Part shown: positions 8,765-17,218 of the stretch, piece by piece | How the letters are laid out: every line of letters begins with the position of its first letter | Position numbering within the stretch: the first letter of the stretch is position 1 | Position numbers and translations under genes: made by a program | Assembly: GCA_964399535.1 (NCBI GenBank) | Contig: CAYNRE010000024.1 | Coordinates: forward strand, 60,367-124,366 | DNA length: 64,000 nt | Reading direction: 5' to 3' | Source: CAYNRE01 sp964399535 | GTDB lineage: Bacteria; Planctomycetota; Planctomycetia; Pirellulales; CAYNRE01 | Notes under the pieces: model-generated | The model's input: the letters and a program-made list of their open reading frames with translations, nothing else | Databases searched by the model: none | What the model was told of the DNA's origin: nothing

Positions 8765-9709
8765 ATGATTCTCTCCGACATCGCCCTCGAACTGGTTCAC
8801 CTGCGACGCTACTTCGGGCGCACCCGGGCGGTCGACGGCGTCTCGTTCGAAGTGCGCCGGGGCGAAGTGTTTGGCTTCATCGGCCCCAACGGGGCCGGCA
8901 AAACCACCAGTATGCGGATCTTGGCCACGCTCGACGATCCGACCTCGGGCGACGCACGGATCGACGGCTTCTCGGTGGTCGACGACCCCGACCGTGTCCG
9001 CTCGCGCCTGGGCTTCATGCCCGACTACTTTCAAACTTACGCCAATGTCGACGTTGGCGAGTACCTCGATTTCTTCGCCCGGGCGTACGGTCTGCTGGGG
9101 GCGGAGCGAGCCCGGGCGGTCCGCTGGGTGCTGAAGTTCACCGGGCTCAGCGAACTGGTCACCAAGCCCATCGACGGACTTTCCAAGGGGATGAAGCAGC
9201 GGCTTTGCCTGGGGCGGGCCCTGATTCACAACCCCAGCGTATTGGTGCTGGACGAACCGGCCGCGGGGCTCGACCCTCGGGCCCGAATTCAGTTGCGCGA
9301 GATGATTCGCCGGCTGGGGGCCGAGGGCAAATCGGTGCTGATAAGCTCGCACATTCTCACCGAACTGGCCGAAATGTGCGACCGAGTCGCCATTATCGAG
9401 CGGGGCCAAATCTTGGCCGTGGGTTCGGTCGCCGAGATTCAGGCCGGGCGATCGGCCACGAGCCTGGTCCGGATTCAGGTGCTGGGAAGCGCCGAACCCT
9501 TGAGCCAGTGGCTGCGGGCCCGGGCCGACGTGGAGCAGGTAACGACCGAGGGGGACTGGGCCTCGCTGGTGCACCGGGGAGATCGCCAATCCGAGGCCGA
9601 GCTGCTCCGGGCGATGGTCGAGCAGGGGTTTCCAATCGTCGCGTTCGGCTGCCAACACCGCTCGCTGGAAGAAGTGTTTATGCAGGTTACCGAGGGACGC
9701 ATCCAATGA
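8765..9709 (+). CDS. ABC transporter ATP-binding protein
   Basis: 314 residues from the ATG at 8765. All ABC ATPase motifs are present: Walker A GPNGAGKTT, the signature LSKGMKQR, Walker B VLVLDEPAAGLD and the switch histidine (ISSHILTE). The roughly 90-residue C-terminal extension is usual in ABC-2-type (CcmA/drug-export-like) ATPases. The adjacent permease begins inside its stop codon (ATGA), so the two are translationally coupled. The operon also holds a large membrane protein upstream, so an export or envelope-remodelling role is more likely than nutrient uptake; no substrate can be assigned. Confidence 0.93.
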   Translation: MILSDIALELVHLRRYFGRTRAVDGVSFEVRRGEVFGFIGPNGAGKTTSMRILATLDDPTSGDARIDGFSVVDDPDRVRSRLGFMPDYFQTYANVDVGEYLDFFARAYGLLGAERARAVRWVLKFTGLSELVTKPIDGLSKGMKQRLCLGRALIHNPSVLVLDEPAAGLDPRARIQLREMIRRLGAEGKSVLISSHILTELAEMCDRVAIIERGQILAVGSVAEIQAGRSATSLVRIQVLGSAEPLSQWLRARADVEQVTTEGDWASLVHRGDRQSEAELLRAMVEQGFPIVAFGCQHRSLEEVFMQVTEGRIQ

Positions 9710-11364
9710 GCCACCCGGCGACGACACCGTGGGCCGCTGGCCCGCTGGAGGCCGAATCCGATCCGGGAAGGCCCGCCCGGAAAGGGGCGGTTTACCATTG
9801 GCTGGGCGACCGGATGAACGCGCTTCTGGTCAAAGAAACCCGGCAGGCACTGAAGAGCCGCCAGTTTCTTTGGACCTTTTTGCTGCTCTTGGTGTGTGCC
9901 TGGGGCTGGAGCCTGTTGGGGGTCGCCTGGCAGGGGCCATCGGCCGTTTATGGGGCCCGCGGCGCCGAGTTGCTGCGCGTGTATTTCTCGCTGCTGGCGT
10001 TTCCGCTGCTGGTGATCGTGCCCTATGGGGCCTATCGTTCGCTGGCCGCCGAGCGCGAGGATCGCACGTTCGAATTGCTCACCATCACCACGCTCCGCCC
10101 CCGGCAAATAATCGGAGGCAAACTGGCCAGCGCCGCGCTGCAGATGGTGGTGTTTCTCTCGGCGGTGAGCCCCTGTCTGGCGTTTACCTACCTGTTGCGC
10201 GGGGTGGGGGTGATGACGATCCTAATGCTCCTGGTGGGGCTCTGCCTGTTGTCGCTGGGGTTGTCGACGCTCTCGCTGTTCCTGGCCACCTTGGCCTACG
10301 AACGTAATCGCCAGGTGGTGATTTCCGTGGCCGTGGTGGTCGGACTGTTTCTGACGTATGTCTGGGTAGCGAGCATCGCCGTCTCGGGCGCGCTCGAAAA
10401 CGACTACCCGGTCGACGATCCCACGTTTTGGATCGTCCTGGGGATTCTGCTGGCGGTTTTTCTGAGCTACCTCGTGCTCTTTTTCCTGGGGGCGGCCGCT
10501 CAGATTTCGTTCACCAGCGATAATCGCTCCACGGCCGTTCGCTGGGTGCTCATCGCGCAGCAAGCCCTCTTCATCGGCTGCTTTGCCTGGTGCTGGATTC
10601 GGCTCGATCCGGGCGAGGAAGCGATGCCCATGCTGCTGCTGACGGCGCTGTTGTTGCATTGGGGAGTCGTCGGCTCGCTCTTGATTGGCGAGTCGCCCTG
10701 GCTGTCGCCCCGAGTGCGCCGCGAGCTTCCTCAGAGCTTCCTGGGGCGGCTCTTGCTTTCCTGGCTGCAGCCCGGCCCCGCAGCGGCCTACTGGCTGGTA
10801 TTGTCCCAGTATCTTGCGGCGTTGGCCGTCGTCGGCGGAGCGCTGGCCGTTAGCCCCGTCGTGGCGCCCGATTTCAGCAAGAATTGGAGCGGGCAAGATG
10901 CCGAGCGAATCGTGCGATTCGGGGTCTTGGCGTTTTCGTACCTGGCGATTTATCTGGGGCTGGGTTTGCTGCTGGGCGCGCTGGCGCGCCGGCTGGGGTT
11001 TGCCTGGACGCTGTTACCCGGCGTCATCGGCTGGCTCTTGGTGATGATCGGTGCGCTGGTGCCGTTGACCCTGCAACTGACGCTGCCCGATCTGCGCAGC
11101 TCGGGCTACACGCTGCTGCAGATCAGCAACCCAATCTGGACCTTGTACGAGGCCTCGAGCCGCACTTTTTCGCCCGAATTGCAGGTGGTGCAGTTTCTGT
11201 TGCCGGTGTTCGGCGTGCTGGTAGCCGCAGGCACGCTGCCCTTGGTACTGGGCGAGGTGAGCGCCGTCCGGGCCCCGCTGCCGGCCCGGGTGGTTCTGGA
11301 AGATGCCCAAGTGGCGGCCGCGCAGCGCCCCGCCCTGGCCGTGCCGCAGAGCCCCTGGGATTAA
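9706..11364 (+). CDS. ABC-2-type permease
   Basis: 552 residues starting at the ATG that overlaps the ATPase stop (ATGA); the frame is open further upstream only because it is antiparallel to other coding sense. After a cytoplasmic NH2 part with FKETRQ-like sequence (NALLVKETRQALKSRQF), there are roughly 10-12 hydrophobic segments. The early block AEREDRTFELLTITTLRP resembles the conserved loop of ABC-2 permeases (ERE..T.E.L..TPL). It likely forms the membrane channel with the ATPase. The product is longer than a minimal ABC-2 permease (about 250 residues), suggesting two fused half-domains or an extended form. Confidence 0.9.
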   Translation: MSHPATTPWAAGPLEAESDPGRPARKGAVYHWLGDRMNALLVKETRQALKSRQFLWTFLLLLVCAWGWSLLGVAWQGPSAVYGARGAELLRVYFSLLAFPLLVIVPYGAYRSLAAEREDRTFELLTITTLRPRQIIGGKLASAALQMVVFLSAVSPCLAFTYLLRGVGVMTILMLLVGLCLLSLGLSTLSLFLATLAYERNRQVVISVAVVVGLFLTYVWVASIAVSGALENDYPVDDPTFWIVLGILLAVFLSYLVLFFLGAAAQISFTSDNRSTAVRWVLIAQQALFIGCFAWCWIRLDPGEEAMPMLLLTALLLHWGVVGSLLIGESPWLSPRVRRELPQSFLGRLLLSWLQPGPAAAYWLVLSQYLAALAVVGGALAVSPVVAPDFSKNWSGQDAERIVRFGVLAFSYLAIYLGLGLLLGALARRLGFAWTLLPGVIGWLLVMIGALVPLTLQLTLPDLRSSGYTLLQISNPIWTLYEASSRTFSPELQVVQFLLPVFGVLVAAGTLPLVLGEVSAVRAPLPARVVLEDAQVAAAQRPALAVPQSPWD

Positions 11365-11367
11365 AGC

Positions 11368-11394
11368 GGGGCCCTGGGGATCAAGCGGGGCCCC
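11368..11394. terminator. possible hairpin between convergent genes
   Basis: GGGGCCC (11368-11374) pairs with GGGCCCC (11388-11394) across a 13-base loop, in the 102-base gap between the permease gene (+) and the CBS gene (-). There is no T-run, so an intrinsic terminator is not proven. The two arms also sit in an imperfect direct repeat (AAGCGGGGCCC). Confidence 0.3.
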
Positions 11395-11466
11395 TTGGCT
11401 GCCGGCGGCGCGCTGATGCAACCCAGTCGGGGCGCAAAGAACCGATCCGGGGGGGCGACCGACCGA

Positions 11467-11988
11467 CTAGGGTACGGCGTCGAGCACTTGCTGCGTTACA
11501 TAGCGCAGAATGTCGCGCACGGAGATAACGCCCATGACTTGCCCGTCGAGCACCAGCGGAATGTGGCGAAAGCCGCCCAGGTCCATCCGGTGCAGGGCAT
11601 AGGCGATTTTGTCGTCGGGGGAAAGCGTTTCCGGCGACGGAGTCATGAACTCGCTGATCGGCCGGTCGAGCAGCCCCTCGTAGCGCGTTCCCAGCCGCAT
11701 CAGGGCGTCGCGTTCGCTGAAGATGCCCAGCGGCCTGCCTTGATCGGCCACCACCACGCAGCCGATCCGCTCGCGGACCAGCAGGTCGAGCACATCGCTG
11801 ACCTGAGTGCTGGGGTTAACCACCAGCGGCGGGCGAGGCTGCAGGGCCCGAATGCGGTCCGTAACGATCCGCTTCTCCGCCTCGCTGCGCGGACGGGGGC
11901 GCGAGAGGTGCGTGAGCGAATGCCGGCACTCGTCGCATTCGTCGGCGCCCGGCAGATTCTGGTGACCGCAGAACGGGCAAAGGGTCAT
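11467..11988 (-). CDS. zinc-ribbon plus tandem CBS-domain protein
   Basis: 173 residues. The first 21 residues hold a zinc-ribbon pattern, Cys4-x2-Cys7 and Cys18-x2-Cys21, followed by two CBS modules (about 48-100 and 112-170), each with the family ending such as GIFSERDALMRLG and GVISVRDILRY. CBS pairs bind AMP, ATP or related nucleotides and act as energy sensors. Its ATG overlaps the stop of the upstream oxidoreductase beta subunit gene (ATGA), a strong sign that it is part of that operon. A regulatory role over the oxidoreductase by adenylate level is inference. A second CBS protein lies at the other end of the operon. Confidence 0.88.
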   Translation of the reverse strand: MTLCPFCGHQNLPGADECDECRHSLTHLSRPRPRSEAEKRIVTDRIRALQPRPPLVVNPSTQVSDVLDLLVRERIGCVVVADQGRPLGIFSERDALMRLGTRYEGLLDRPISEFMTPSPETLSPDDKIAYALHRMDLGGFRHIPLVLDGQVMGVISVRDILRYVTQQVLDAVP

Positions 11989-13007
11989 GTCACTTCCCAG
12001 GTATCGCCCGAGTTGAACAGCGCGGCGAGGCTGCCGTCCCCCTTTTTCTGCCGGGCTTCGTCGATCTGGTGAATCAACCGCTCTTCGAAGCGCGGCTTGT
12101 CGACCGCCCGGAACACGCCGATTGGCTCGGGGAACTCAGGGTAGGTCATCCGGCTGAGCAGGTAGGCCAGCGTGGGCTCGGTGGCCTTCTCGTCGTGGAA
12201 CAACAGGTCGTCTTCCGAGATTCCCTTGCCGAGTTGAACCACTTCAGGGCTGATGCCGTTGAGTCGGATGCCCTTGTCGCGGTTCTTGCCGAAGATCAGC
12301 GGTTTGCCGTGTTCGATCTCGATCGTGTTCTCGGCCTTGGTGTCGCGGTTCGTGGCGTATTCGTAGGCGCCGTCGTTGAACACGTTGCAGTTCTGGTAAA
12401 CCTCGACGAACGAGGTCCCCCGATGCTCGGCCGCCCGGCGGAGCACGGTCTCCAAATGCTTGATGTGCACGTCCATGCTCCGGGCCACGAAGGTGGCCTC
12501 GGCCCCGATCGCGATCGAAAGCGGATGGAGCGGGTTATCGACCACGCCCATGGGGGTACTCTTGGTGATCTGGCCCAACAGCGAGGTGGGCGAGTATTGC
12601 CCCTTGGTCAGGCCGTAAATGCGGTTGTTGAAGAGCACGATGTTGATATCCAGATTGCGGCGGATCGCGTGAATCAGGTGGTTACCGCCGATCGACAAAC
12701 CATCGCCATCGCCCGTGATTACCCAGACCTGAAGTTCGGGCCGGGATAGCTTCAAACCCGTGGCCACGGCCGGAGCCCGCCCGTGAATCGAGTGAATTCC
12801 ATAGGTGTTCATGTAGTAAGGGAACCGGCTCGAACAGCCGATGCCGGAGACAAAGACGGTGTTTTCCAGCCGCGTTCCGATCGAGGCCAGCACCTTTTTC
12901 ATCTGGGCCAGGATCGAGTAATCGCCGCAACCCGGACACCAACGCACATCCTGGTCGCTCGAGAAATCGGCCGCCGTCAGAACCGGAAGACCTGTGCCGC
13001 TAGTCAT
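11985..13007 (-). CDS. korB: 2-oxoacid:ferredoxin oxidoreductase, beta subunit
   Basis: 340 residues from the ATG at 13007; the frame continues upstream without domain character. It keeps the [4Fe-4S] ligand pair CPGCGDY (Cys24, Cys27) and Cys58 in GIGCSSR, and the thiamine-diphosphate motif GDGDGLSIGGNH with the paired NN further on (LFNNRIYGLTKGQ). These are hallmarks of the beta subunit of 2-oxoglutarate/2-oxoacid:ferredoxin oxidoreductases, which oxidatively decarboxylate 2-oxoacids to acyl-CoA and reduce ferredoxin. The alpha/gamma subunit gene lies 139 bases upstream on the same strand. KGOR is the most likely activity (korA/korB), but pyruvate or branched-chain oxoacid use is possible. 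Confidence 0.9.
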   Translation of the reverse strand: MTSGTGLPVLTAADFSSDQDVRWCPGCGDYSILAQMKKVLASIGTRLENTVFVSGIGCSSRFPYYMNTYGIHSIHGRAPAVATGLKLSRPELQVWVITGDGDGLSIGGNHLIHAIRRNLDINIVLFNNRIYGLTKGQYSPTSLLGQITKSTPMGVVDNPLHPLSIAIGAEATFVARSMDVHIKHLETVLRRAAEHRGTSFVEVYQNCNVFNDGAYEYATNRDTKAENTIEIEHGKPLIFGKNRDKGIRLNGISPEVVQLGKGISEDDLLFHDEKATEPTLAYLLSRMTYPEFPEPIGVFRAVDKPRFEERLIHQIDEARQKKGDGSLAALFNSGDTWEVT

Positions 13008-13146
13008 GTTTGCCTTGCTTGGCCACGCCCGGTGGCGATGAAAAATTGAACTCAAACGGTGATTGAGGGTGGGTCGGTCGAGCCAGCCCGCCGGAGGGCG
13101 GACCAATTATGGCCGGCGCCGGGCGGGCGAACGCGCCCGCGCGCCG

Positions 13147-15009
13147 CTACAGCAGCCGGTGGATCGCTTCTTCGATTTCTCCCACGGTGAAGGGCTTCCC
13201 CTTGACCTTGTTCAAACCCTGAGCGTCGACCAAGTACCGGCCGCGAATCAGCAGCCGCAATTGGCCCAGGTTCAGCTCCGGAATCAGCACGGTTTCGTAG
13301 CGCGAGAGCAGCTCGCCCAGGTTGTTGGGTAGCGGGTTCAGGTACTTCAAGTGGGCATGGGCCACCGATGCCCGGCCGCTTTCCCAGCAATTGCGGACCG
13401 CCGAGGCAATCGCCCCGTAGGTGCCTCCCCAGCCCAGGACCAGCAGCTTTCCGCTCTCCGGTCCCTCGACCGCCTGCGGCGGCAGCTCGTCGGCGATGCC
13501 CGCTACTTTTTTGGCCCGCAACAGCACCATCTTCTGGTGGTTTTCGGGCTCGTAGTTCACGTTGCCGGTGCCGTCCTGCTTTTCCAAGCCGCCGATGCGA
13601 TGCATCAGGCCCGGGGTGCCCGGGATGGCCCAGGGGCGGGCCAGCCGCTCGTTGCGGGCATAGGGTTGAAACTTCGCCCCGTTGGTCAGCGGGCCGGGGT
13701 GCTCAACCGGTATTGGAGCCAGCTTCTCAGGGTCGGGAATCAGCCAGGGTTCCGAGCCGTTGGCGATGTAGCCATCGCTGAGGAAAAACACCGGAGTCAT
13801 GTACTGCACGGCCAGCCGCCAGGCCTCTTGAATCGTATCGAAGCAATCGGCCGGGCTGCGGGCAGCCACGACCGGCACCGGGCATTCGCCGTTGCGTCCG
13901 CAAATGGCCTGGAGCAAGTCGGCCTGCTCGGTCTTGGTGGGCAGGCCCGTGCTCGGGCCGCCGCGCTGCACGTTGATGACGATCATCGGCAGCTCGGTCA
14001 TGACCGCCAGGCCAATTGCCTCGCCCTTGAGAGCGATGCCCGGGCCGCTCGAGCTGGTCACCGACAAAGCGCCGCCGAACGAGGCGCCGACACAGGCCGT
14101 GATGGCCGCGATTTCATCCTCGGCCTGAAACGTCTTCACGCCGAACTGCTTCAGCTTGGCCAGTTCGTGGAGAATGTCGCTGGCCGGCGTGATCGGGTAA
14201 CTACCCAGAAACAGGTCTTTGTTGCTGCGCTTGGCCGCGGCCACCAGGCCCCAGGCCGTGGCCTGGTTGCCCATGATGTTGGTATACCGCCCGGGGGGCA
14301 GCTTGGCGGGCGCCACGCGAAACTGGCTGACAAAGGCCTCGGTGGTGTCGCCATAGTTGTAGCCGGCCATCAGGGCCCGGCGATTGGCTTCGGCAATTTG
14401 AGGGCGCTTGCCGAACTTGGCGTCGATGTAACGCAGCGTCGGCTCGAGCGAACGATCGTAGAGCCAGAAAATCAGCCCCATGGCGTAGAAGTTCCGGCAG
14501 CGGTCCGATTCCTTCATGCCCAGGTTCAGTTCGTCGACCGCCAGGCGATTGAGCCGAGTCATTTCCACGGGAAAGAGCTGATAGGCCGACAGGCTGCCGT
14601 CTTCGAGCGGGTTGGTCTGGTAGCCGGCCTGCTTCATCCCCTTTTCGTCGAAGGCATCTTTGTTGACGATCAGGATGCCCCCCTTGACCAGGTCGGCCAG
14701 GTTCGTGACCAGGGCCGCCGGGTTCATGGCCACTAGCGCGTCGACCTGGTCGCCAGGGGTGTAAATCTCTTTGCTGGCGAAGTGGATTTGAAATCCGCTG
14801 ACGCCCGCTTTCGTGCCGCGCGGAGCACGAATCTCAGCGGGGAAATCCGGAAACGTGGCGATGTCGTTTCCGGCCAAGGCCGAGGTATTGCTCAATTGCG
14901 TGCCGGCCAACTGCATGCCGTCGCCCGAGTCACCGCAAAATCGGACGGTCGCGCCCACGAGGTCGGTGACCTGATGTGGAGTCTCCGAAGACACTATCGT
15001 CGTGGCCAT
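13147..15009 (-). CDS. korA: 2-oxoacid:ferredoxin oxidoreductase, fused gamma-alpha subunit
   Basis: 620 residues, the length of the fused gamma+alpha KorA form. The N-terminal gamma part has FCGDSGDGMQLAGTQL and FPDFPAEIRAP; the alpha part begins around residue 240 with MGNQATAWGLVAAA, then YPITPASDILHEL, TSSSGPG and QRGGPSTGLPTKTEQADL, which is highly characteristic of this family. Together with KorB it makes acyl-CoA from 2-oxoacids with ferredoxin as electron acceptor, so the cell uses ferredoxin-linked carbon oxidation in place of, or besides, an NAD-linked 2-oxoacid dehydrogenase. It is downstream of a CBS-domain gene (125-base gap). Confidence 0.92.
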   Translation of the reverse strand: MATTIVSSETPHQVTDLVGATVRFCGDSGDGMQLAGTQLSNTSALAGNDIATFPDFPAEIRAPRGTKAGVSGFQIHFASKEIYTPGDQVDALVAMNPAALVTNLADLVKGGILIVNKDAFDEKGMKQAGYQTNPLEDGSLSAYQLFPVEMTRLNRLAVDELNLGMKESDRCRNFYAMGLIFWLYDRSLEPTLRYIDAKFGKRPQIAEANRRALMAGYNYGDTTEAFVSQFRVAPAKLPPGRYTNIMGNQATAWGLVAAAKRSNKDLFLGSYPITPASDILHELAKLKQFGVKTFQAEDEIAAITACVGASFGGALSVTSSSGPGIALKGEAIGLAVMTELPMIVINVQRGGPSTGLPTKTEQADLLQAICGRNGECPVPVVAARSPADCFDTIQEAWRLAVQYMTPVFFLSDGYIANGSEPWLIPDPEKLAPIPVEHPGPLTNGAKFQPYARNERLARPWAIPGTPGLMHRIGGLEKQDGTGNVNYEPENHQKMVLLRAKKVAGIADELPPQAVEGPESGKLLVLGWGGTYGAIASAVRNCWESGRASVAHAHLKYLNPLPNNLGELLSRYETVLIPELNLGQLRLLIRGRYLVDAQGLNKVKGKPFTVGEIEEAIHRLL

Positions 15010-15134
15010 ATCGCTTCAAATTCCTGTACTGGATCGGGCAGTGGTTCAGGTCTCGGTCGAACTCGGCGAAAGGCAACACCAGAGACCATGCCGGGCGGCA
15101 CCGGAGGGCTGCTGCCCCGGCCGGCGCCCAGCGC

Positions 15135-15608
15135 TTAAGGTCCTTCGCGTTCCAGCAGCGCCGGGTCCGGCGAGGGAGGCAGGTTGTAAACAGCGGAGGG
15201 AAAGTGTTCGACCAGGTAGTGCACGATGTGCGAAACGCGCACCATGCCCACGGGGCGGTTTTGGGAGTCGACGATCGGCAGACGGCGGTAGCCCCCTTCG
15301 GTCATTTGCCGAATGGCCGCGCCCACGGTTTCACCGGAGTGCAACACGCGGGGTTGCCGGGTCATGACGGTTTCAATGGGAACGTCCAGCTTGCCGCGGC
15401 TGGCCATCCAGCGCAGGGCATCGCGCTCGGTAAAAATGCCCAGCAGTTCGCCGCTATGACAAATCAGGCAACTGCCGGAGTTGCGCTCGCGCAGCAGCGC
15501 AAACACTTCGCGAAGGGTCGCCGTAGGTTCGACGACCAGCGGTTTGTGCGGTGCGAGCTGATCGACCGCTTCGCTATTCAGATTGAGCTCAACATCCACG
15601 CTCGGCAC
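15135..15608 (-). CDS. tandem CBS-domain protein
   Basis: 157 residues from a GTG start (a GTG nine bases later is an alternative). Two CBS modules are present, the first about 23-75 (GIFTERDALRWMASRG) and the second about 82-140 (RQPRVLHSGETVGAAIRQM, then VGMVRVSHIVHYL). There is no effector domain, so it is a free-standing adenylate-binding module. It stands at the head of the 2-oxoacid:ferredoxin oxidoreductase genes on the same strand, with a related zinc-ribbon CBS protein at the tail. Nucleotide binding is known for the family; its partner here is inference. Confidence 0.85.
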   Translation of the reverse strand: MPSVDVELNLNSEAVDQLAPHKPLVVEPTATLREVFALLRERNSGSCLICHSGELLGIFTERDALRWMASRGKLDVPIETVMTRQPRVLHSGETVGAAIRQMTEGGYRRLPIVDSQNRPVGMVRVSHIVHYLVEHFPSAVYNLPPSPDPALLEREGP

Positions 15609-16162
15609 CCTGTCGGCGGAACATGGCGAAAGTCTGCCTCGCCCCGGCCAGCGACCCCGCCGCCGCTACCACGACGACGACGTCACAATTACGACCACAC
15701 CAAGCCAGTGACACCTGACCCCGCGCGGTGGTTCCGCCCTTGTCCGACGACCCCTCCTTGAGCCGACGGGCGATGGTGCGTCCGGTTCGCCGTGCTCCGG
15801 CCGCTCGGAACCAAGCCAGCCGCCGTGGCGCCTCTGGCCGTGTGCCCGAGTCTTCTCGCACCGGCCGCTTCGGCCAGCGCCTCGCACGCACCCCTCGCCT
15901 AACCATCGATCGGTGAGCAATTTGACAAGCCGCACACGGTTTGAAAACTGCGTCACCCGTTACACGAACAGTAGCAGTTGACTCCCGCAGCAGCAAGACC
16001 GCTATGGCACCAGAGGGGCTGCGGGGCGCCGCCACGGCGGCCGGTACCGGCCCCGCCAGCGCCCGCTGCACGAGGCCCACGAAAGCAACCGAAAAACGCC
16101 CGCGCCCCGGCCCCGGCGGTGCCATGCGCACTGCCGCCAACCCCCCGTCTTCCGAGGGGGAG
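15609..16162. other. gene-poor gap of 554 bases
   Basis: No gene I can support. Frames on both strands are open (a 183-residue one runs on the minus strand at 15589-16140) but give low-complexity Arg/Ala/Pro sequence with no recognisable motif, as expected by chance in GC-rich DNA. The stretch 15700-15720 contains AAGCCAGTGACACCTGACC, which resembles ends of some mobile repeats, but no repeat partner is visible in the window. Promoters for the CBS gene are likely here. Confidence 0.5.
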
Positions 16163-17011
16163 TCAGTTAGGTTCGAGCAGATCGTCCGGGGGCGCTGGCC
16201 CTGTAAATTTCGTCAGGTCGATGCCGGTCCGGTTCTCTTCCTCCAAGAGCCGTTGTCGCGCCTCGAGCCGTTCCACGCGGCGCAGAAGCCCCGGCAACAG
16301 GTCGGTTGCCTCGGGGGCCGCTTTCGGCCGTGGAACCACCGGGTAGCCCAGTTGCCGCTCGAGTGTGGCAAACAGCCAGAGGGGGTCCTTGCGCCGGTGG
16401 GCCAGGGCAATCTGGCCTTCCTTGCTGCCGAACAGCGAGGGCAAGGCCCGCTGGTCGACCGGCAGCCCCTGGCGGCCGCGGGTTTGTTGGTAAAAGTCGC
16501 TCCGCACGTAGATCAGGTCGGCCAGGTCGGCCAGCCCAATTTGCCGGCGAATTTGCAGGATCCAGTCGCGCCACTCGGGTGGGAACACCGGGTCGGCGGC
16601 CATGGCCTCGAGCCCCCGGTCGTAGCCCAGCCGGTTGCGGCAAATCGACTCGAACTGAAACAGGAAGATTCCCTGACAGGCCGGCCGCTGGGCGCGAAAC
16701 AAGGCTTCGCGTTCCAAAATCTCGAGCCCCACGCGAAAGTCGAAGCGGCCCCCTTCTTTTTCCGCTTCCCCCATCACAAAGCACTGAAACGGGGTGAAGT
16801 AGTGCGATAACCGGCTCATGCCCGGCGCTAGCACGCCGTGCATTCGCAATTCGCCGGCCAAAAACTCAATGGCCATGGGCAGCCGCGTCGTGGAGAGTAC
16901 CTCCTCGCGCAGCGCCAGCAGCACCTCCTGAGTCGCCAGGTTTTGCCGCATCCGCTCGCCGAGCGTGCGAAACAAATACGCTTGCTCGATGTATTCCTCG
17001 CGATCGAGCAT
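16163..17011 (-). CDS. conserved-looking hypothetical protein with C-terminal coiled coil
   Basis: 282 residues. I do not recognise the family. It is rich in aromatic and charged residues, lacks a signal peptide or membrane helix, and is probably cytoplasmic and mainly helical. It has motifs such as DREEYIEQAYLFRTLGERM at the N-terminus and a putative coiled coil near residues 245-262 (LRRVERLEARQRLLEEE). Composition and codon choice look like a true gene, clearly better than the opposite-strand frames across the same region. It is transcribed alone; an inverted repeat (17081-17103) lies 70 bases upstream and could be an operator. Confidence 0.72.
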   Translation of the reverse strand: MLDREEYIEQAYLFRTLGERMRQNLATQEVLLALREEVLSTTRLPMAIEFLAGELRMHGVLAPGMSRLSHYFTPFQCFVMGEAEKEGGRFDFRVGLEILEREALFRAQRPACQGIFLFQFESICRNRLGYDRGLEAMAADPVFPPEWRDWILQIRRQIGLADLADLIYVRSDFYQQTRGRQGLPVDQRALPSLFGSKEGQIALAHRRKDPLWLFATLERQLGYPVVPRPKAAPEATDLLPGLLRRVERLEARQRLLEEENRTGIDLTKFTGPAPPDDLLEPN

Positions 17012-17080
17012 GATCGCCTTGGTCCTCGTCGCGCGGGCGCCGGGGGGCCACCGCCGGCGGGGCGGCCGGCAGTCCCGTTA

Positions 17081-17103
17081 AAATATGCCGTCGTGGCATA
17101 TTT
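17081..17103. promoter_or_regulatory. AT-rich perfect 9-bp inverted repeat, possible operator
   Basis: AAATATGCC (17081-17089) and GGCATATTT (17095-17103) are exact reverse complements separated by GTCGT. The element is AT-rich in a GC-rich region and sits 70 bases upstream of the start of the 282-residue gene at 17011. Such a symmetric site can bind a dimeric repressor or form a hairpin; neither is shown. Confidence 0.4.
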
Positions 17104-17193
17104 CAACCTCGCCAAGTGCAAAGCCAAGCTCCGCTCGGCTGGCAAATTAACGACTTACGTCGCCATTTCGAGATCGCGCTGCTGCGATCACGA

Positions 17194-17218
17194 AGCCCGT
17201 TGAATCCTTCAACGGGCT
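17194..17218. repeat. perfect 11-bp stem hairpin covering the esterase stop codon
   Basis: AGCCCGTTGAA (17194-17204), three-base loop TCC, TTCAACGGGCT (17208-17218): an 11-bp perfect inverted repeat. The minus-strand esterase stop codon (17217-17219) lies in its outer arm, so the transcript would fold right at the end of the gene. There is no T-run on either side, so it may be a mRNA-stabilising hairpin, a weak terminator or a member of a dispersed palindromic repeat. Confidence 0.55.

Noticed and set aside
15589..16140. 183-residue minus-strand frame in the gap before the CBS gene
   Set aside because: Low-complexity composition with no family match; it overlaps the CBS start.
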